Assembly (NCBI RefSeq): GCF_039994875.1
Contig: NZ_CP121196.1
Location: forward strand, 4,278,001-4,342,000
Reading direction: 5' to 3'
Length of the DNA stretch: 64,000 nt
Source of the DNA: Telmatobacter sp. DSM 110680
GTDB taxonomy: Bacteria; Acidobacteriota; Terriglobia; Terriglobales; Acidobacteriaceae
Shown: positions 62,426 to 64,000 of the stretch, one piece after another
How positions within the stretch are numbered: the stretch's first letter is position 1
Layout of the letters: each line of letters begins with the position of its first letter
Position numbers and translations under genes: made by a program
Notes under the pieces: model-generated
Told to the model about the DNA's origin: nothing
The model's input: the letters and a program-made list of their open reading frames with translations, nothing else
Database searches by the model: none

Positions 62426-63898
62426 TCAGGGATGAATGTTCTGGCAGGCGGTCAGAGAGGGTGTCACTCCAGGCAGATAACAAGGCTGTCCACCACCGGG
62501 AATGCGGCTGGTGATATTGGCGTTGCCTTTGACGGCAGTCTGCGACGTAACTCGCACGTCTACGAGGTTGCCCTCGATCAGCACCACGGTGTCGACGATG
62601 TCCTGATCGGTGCGGATGATGGTGAGGAAGGTGCTATCAGGTGAAGAGACATAGACCTTGCCGAAGAGTGAGTTTGAAGTCGACACGACGGTACGCGGGT
62701 GACCGGAGACGTTCAGCGTCTTCTCCACGGTATGGCTGGTCAGATTGACGACGTGTACGGTGCTGTCTGCCTGATCGGCGGTGTAGGCGCGGCTGCCATC
62801 AGCGAGCGCGGTAACGCTGGCGGGATTGTGTCCGACGGGAATCGTGAACGTGGTTCCGAACGTCTGGCTGTCGTTGCCGTATTCATCCAGGCTGACATCG
62901 ATCAGCGTGATTGTGCCTCCATCGTAGTCCGCGATGACAAGCTGCTGGGTTGCCGCGATGTACTCTCCGTAGACAGGTCCCGCGACAGCTGGGACGTTGG
63001 TACCTGTCAAGCCAGCTGCAGTTGAGAGAGGCAGGCTGGGATGGCAGGTCACTGTCTGTCCATTCTGGTTGAGGAACGGGGTGCATTGATCGAGGGTGTT
63101 ATTCAAACTGTTGATCACCGTGACGGTGTCACTGCCGCGGTTTAGCACGAATACGCGTCGTCCGTCGGTGCTTGATATGGCGTAGACAGGGCACTTACCG
63201 AGTGGAATGCGGGCTGACACCGTAAAACTGCTGACTTCCATCGCATCGGCCTCACCAACCTGCGAGACGGAGGTAGGCGCGTTGTTGCAGGTTACATCGA
63301 ATGGCACGTCCTGGCTGATGGAATAGATATGCTGGCCGAGCGAGCCAAGCCCAACGACGGAGATCGGGGTCGTTCCCACAGGAATCGCGAGCTTGAAAGC
63401 TTCGGCTGAGCCATTGGTGGAAAGCACATCAACAACGTTTCCGGTCAGGTCGGGCGCCCAAAGTCCGGCAGTAGGAGAGAACAACCCCACCGTCTGGGCG
63501 GTCACCGGCAAGGTGGAGTAGTGGATGTCTTTTTCCTGCGGCTCGGAGGAGGATACCTGGAAGTTGGTGAGGGTGTGGTCACTATTGACCGTAAATCCGT
63601 TGGCACCGTTGGCATCGAGCGTGAATGCGGTGGGGTTCGGCCCAATGGGGGCCTGCGTCAGGATGCTATCGCCCGAGTAGTCGAGCACTGTGGCGACGCC
63701 CGGGGCGTTGGCGGACGGAGATGAGACGACGACCGCATATGAAATCGGCTGCGATGCGGGACCCGTAGGGTTGATGGGGGTGATAACCGGCCGGTATGAG
63801 TTACCGCAACCGGCAACAAAGGCGGCAGCCACAAGGGCAGCGCCCGCCTGAACCATCCGCATTCGCGCCTGGCTTAAAACGTTGGAAAAAAGACTCAT
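62426..63898 (-). CDS. Lipoprotein with YVTN-type beta-propeller
   Basis: A protein of 490 residues. AGGAAAG lies about 7 bases before the ATG. The signal (LSQARMRMVQAGAALVAAAFVAGCG) ends in a lipobox AGC. A beta-propeller region with recurrent strand patterns covers most of the rest: TVLDYSGDSILTQAPIGPNP, PVYAISSTDGRRVFVLNRGSDTVTVINS, PASVTALADGSRAYTADQADSTVHVVNLTSHTVEKTLNVSGHPR, typical of YVTN (surface-layer-type) repeats. It is probably a binding or scaffold protein in the periplasm or cell surface. It is transcribed in the same direction as the GMC/cytochrome operon but separated by a terminator. Confidence 0.85.
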   Translation of the reverse strand: MSLFSNVLSQARMRMVQAGAALVAAAFVAGCGNSYRPVITPINPTGPASQPISYAVVVSSPSANAPGVATVLDYSGDSILTQAPIGPNPTAFTLDANGANGFTVNSDHTLTNFQVSSSEPQEKDIHYSTLPVTAQTVGLFSPTAGLWAPDLTGNVVDVLSTNGSAEAFKLAIPVGTTPISVVGLGSLGQHIYSISQDVPFDVTCNNAPTSVSQVGEADAMEVSSFTVSARIPLGKCPVYAISSTDGRRVFVLNRGSDTVTVINSLNNTLDQCTPFLNQNGQTVTCHPSLPLSTAAGLTGTNVPAVAGPVYGEYIAATQQLVIADYDGGTITLIDVSLDEYGNDSQTFGTTFTIPVGHNPASVTALADGSRAYTADQADSTVHVVNLTSHTVEKTLNVSGHPRTVVSTSNSLFGKVYVSSPDSTFLTIIRTDQDIVDTVVLIEGNLVDVRVTSQTAVKGNANITSRIPGGGQPCYLPGVTPSLTACQNIHP

Positions 63899-64000
63899 TC
63901 AGTTCTTTCCTGCTTACCTGTCGATTGTAAATCAGTGACCGGGCGGAAACCGTCGATACGGTCCAGGGTTCACCGTGACGCATCAAGGCGCCGCTGTGTG

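Noticed and set aside
1..64000. tRNA, rRNA, CRISPR, IS or prophage signatures
   Set aside because: I found no cloverleaf-like segment, regular spaced repeats, transposase or integrase anywhere in the window.

Overview
The window looks like a chromosomal segment of an Acidobacteriota bacterium, most likely class Terriglobia. The evidence is the combination of a large Oar-type TonB-dependent receptor with an N-terminal carboxypeptidase-regulatory domain, two duplicated-permease (ADOP) ABC proteins behind a PadR regulator, very long secreted proteins made of Ig-like repeats, a serine/threonine kinase with an N-terminal catalytic domain and a large C-terminal region paired with an ECF sigma factor, and a moderately high GC content. 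This is inferred from gene families only. I see no rRNA, tRNA, CRISPR array, insertion sequence or prophage.

Layout. 0-5 kb: 3' end of an Ig-repeat surface protein (+) and an outer-membrane receptor (-), followed by an 0.86 kb gene-free region with strong palindromes. 5.8-12.2 kb: DUF2905 protein, two-TM ion channel, GTP-dependent PEP carboxykinase, and a periplasmic M16 peptidase. 12.2-12.7 kb: a gene-free stretch with a candidate 6S-like small RNA on the minus strand. 12.7-17.2 kb: a plus-strand run purC-cvpA-Fis-like regulator-HAD phosphatase-secretin, closed by a bidirectional terminator. 17.3-25.1 kb: minus-strand housekeeping genes (DsbA-like protein, nadE, exopolysaccharide sugar transferase, MlaF-like ATPase, mobA, M20 peptidase, rhodanese). 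25.2-31 kb: plus-strand ABC-F protein, then an NtrC-like regulator, its sensor kinase and a lipoprotein. 31-32.8 kb: nadK and tlyA (-).

33-41.5 kb is an accessory stretch of small secreted or unknown proteins: a DUF4240 gene broken by one in-frame TGA, a carboxypeptidase-regulatory-like protein, a mini-TonB, a seven-TM PP2C phosphatase, an unknown secreted protein, and a methyltransferase-fold protein with a signal peptide. 41.8-47.7 kb: padR plus two ADOP permeases; the second permease is preceded by a remnant of a duplicated padR. 47.9-54.9 kb: a Ser/Thr kinase and an ECF sigma factor (-), divergent from a 1133-residue Ig-repeat lipoprotein (+). 55.3-58.6 kb: a DUF3857/transglutaminase/TPR protein whose signal-peptide end is frameshifted by a perfect 28-bp tandem duplication. 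58.9-62.2 kb: a translationally coupled oxidoreductase operon (Tat-exported gluconate-dehydrogenase subunit 3-like protein, GMC flavoprotein with a Cys cluster, membrane-anchored nonaheme cytochrome c). 62.4-63.9 kb: a beta-propeller lipoprotein.

The most promising points are the kinase/sigma pair, whose sigma region 2 lacks the usual acidic DAED stretch and carries a Thr there; the GMC/nonaheme electron-transfer module; the candidate small RNA upstream of purC; and two precise gene-breaking events (the TGA in DUF4240 and the 28-bp duplication).
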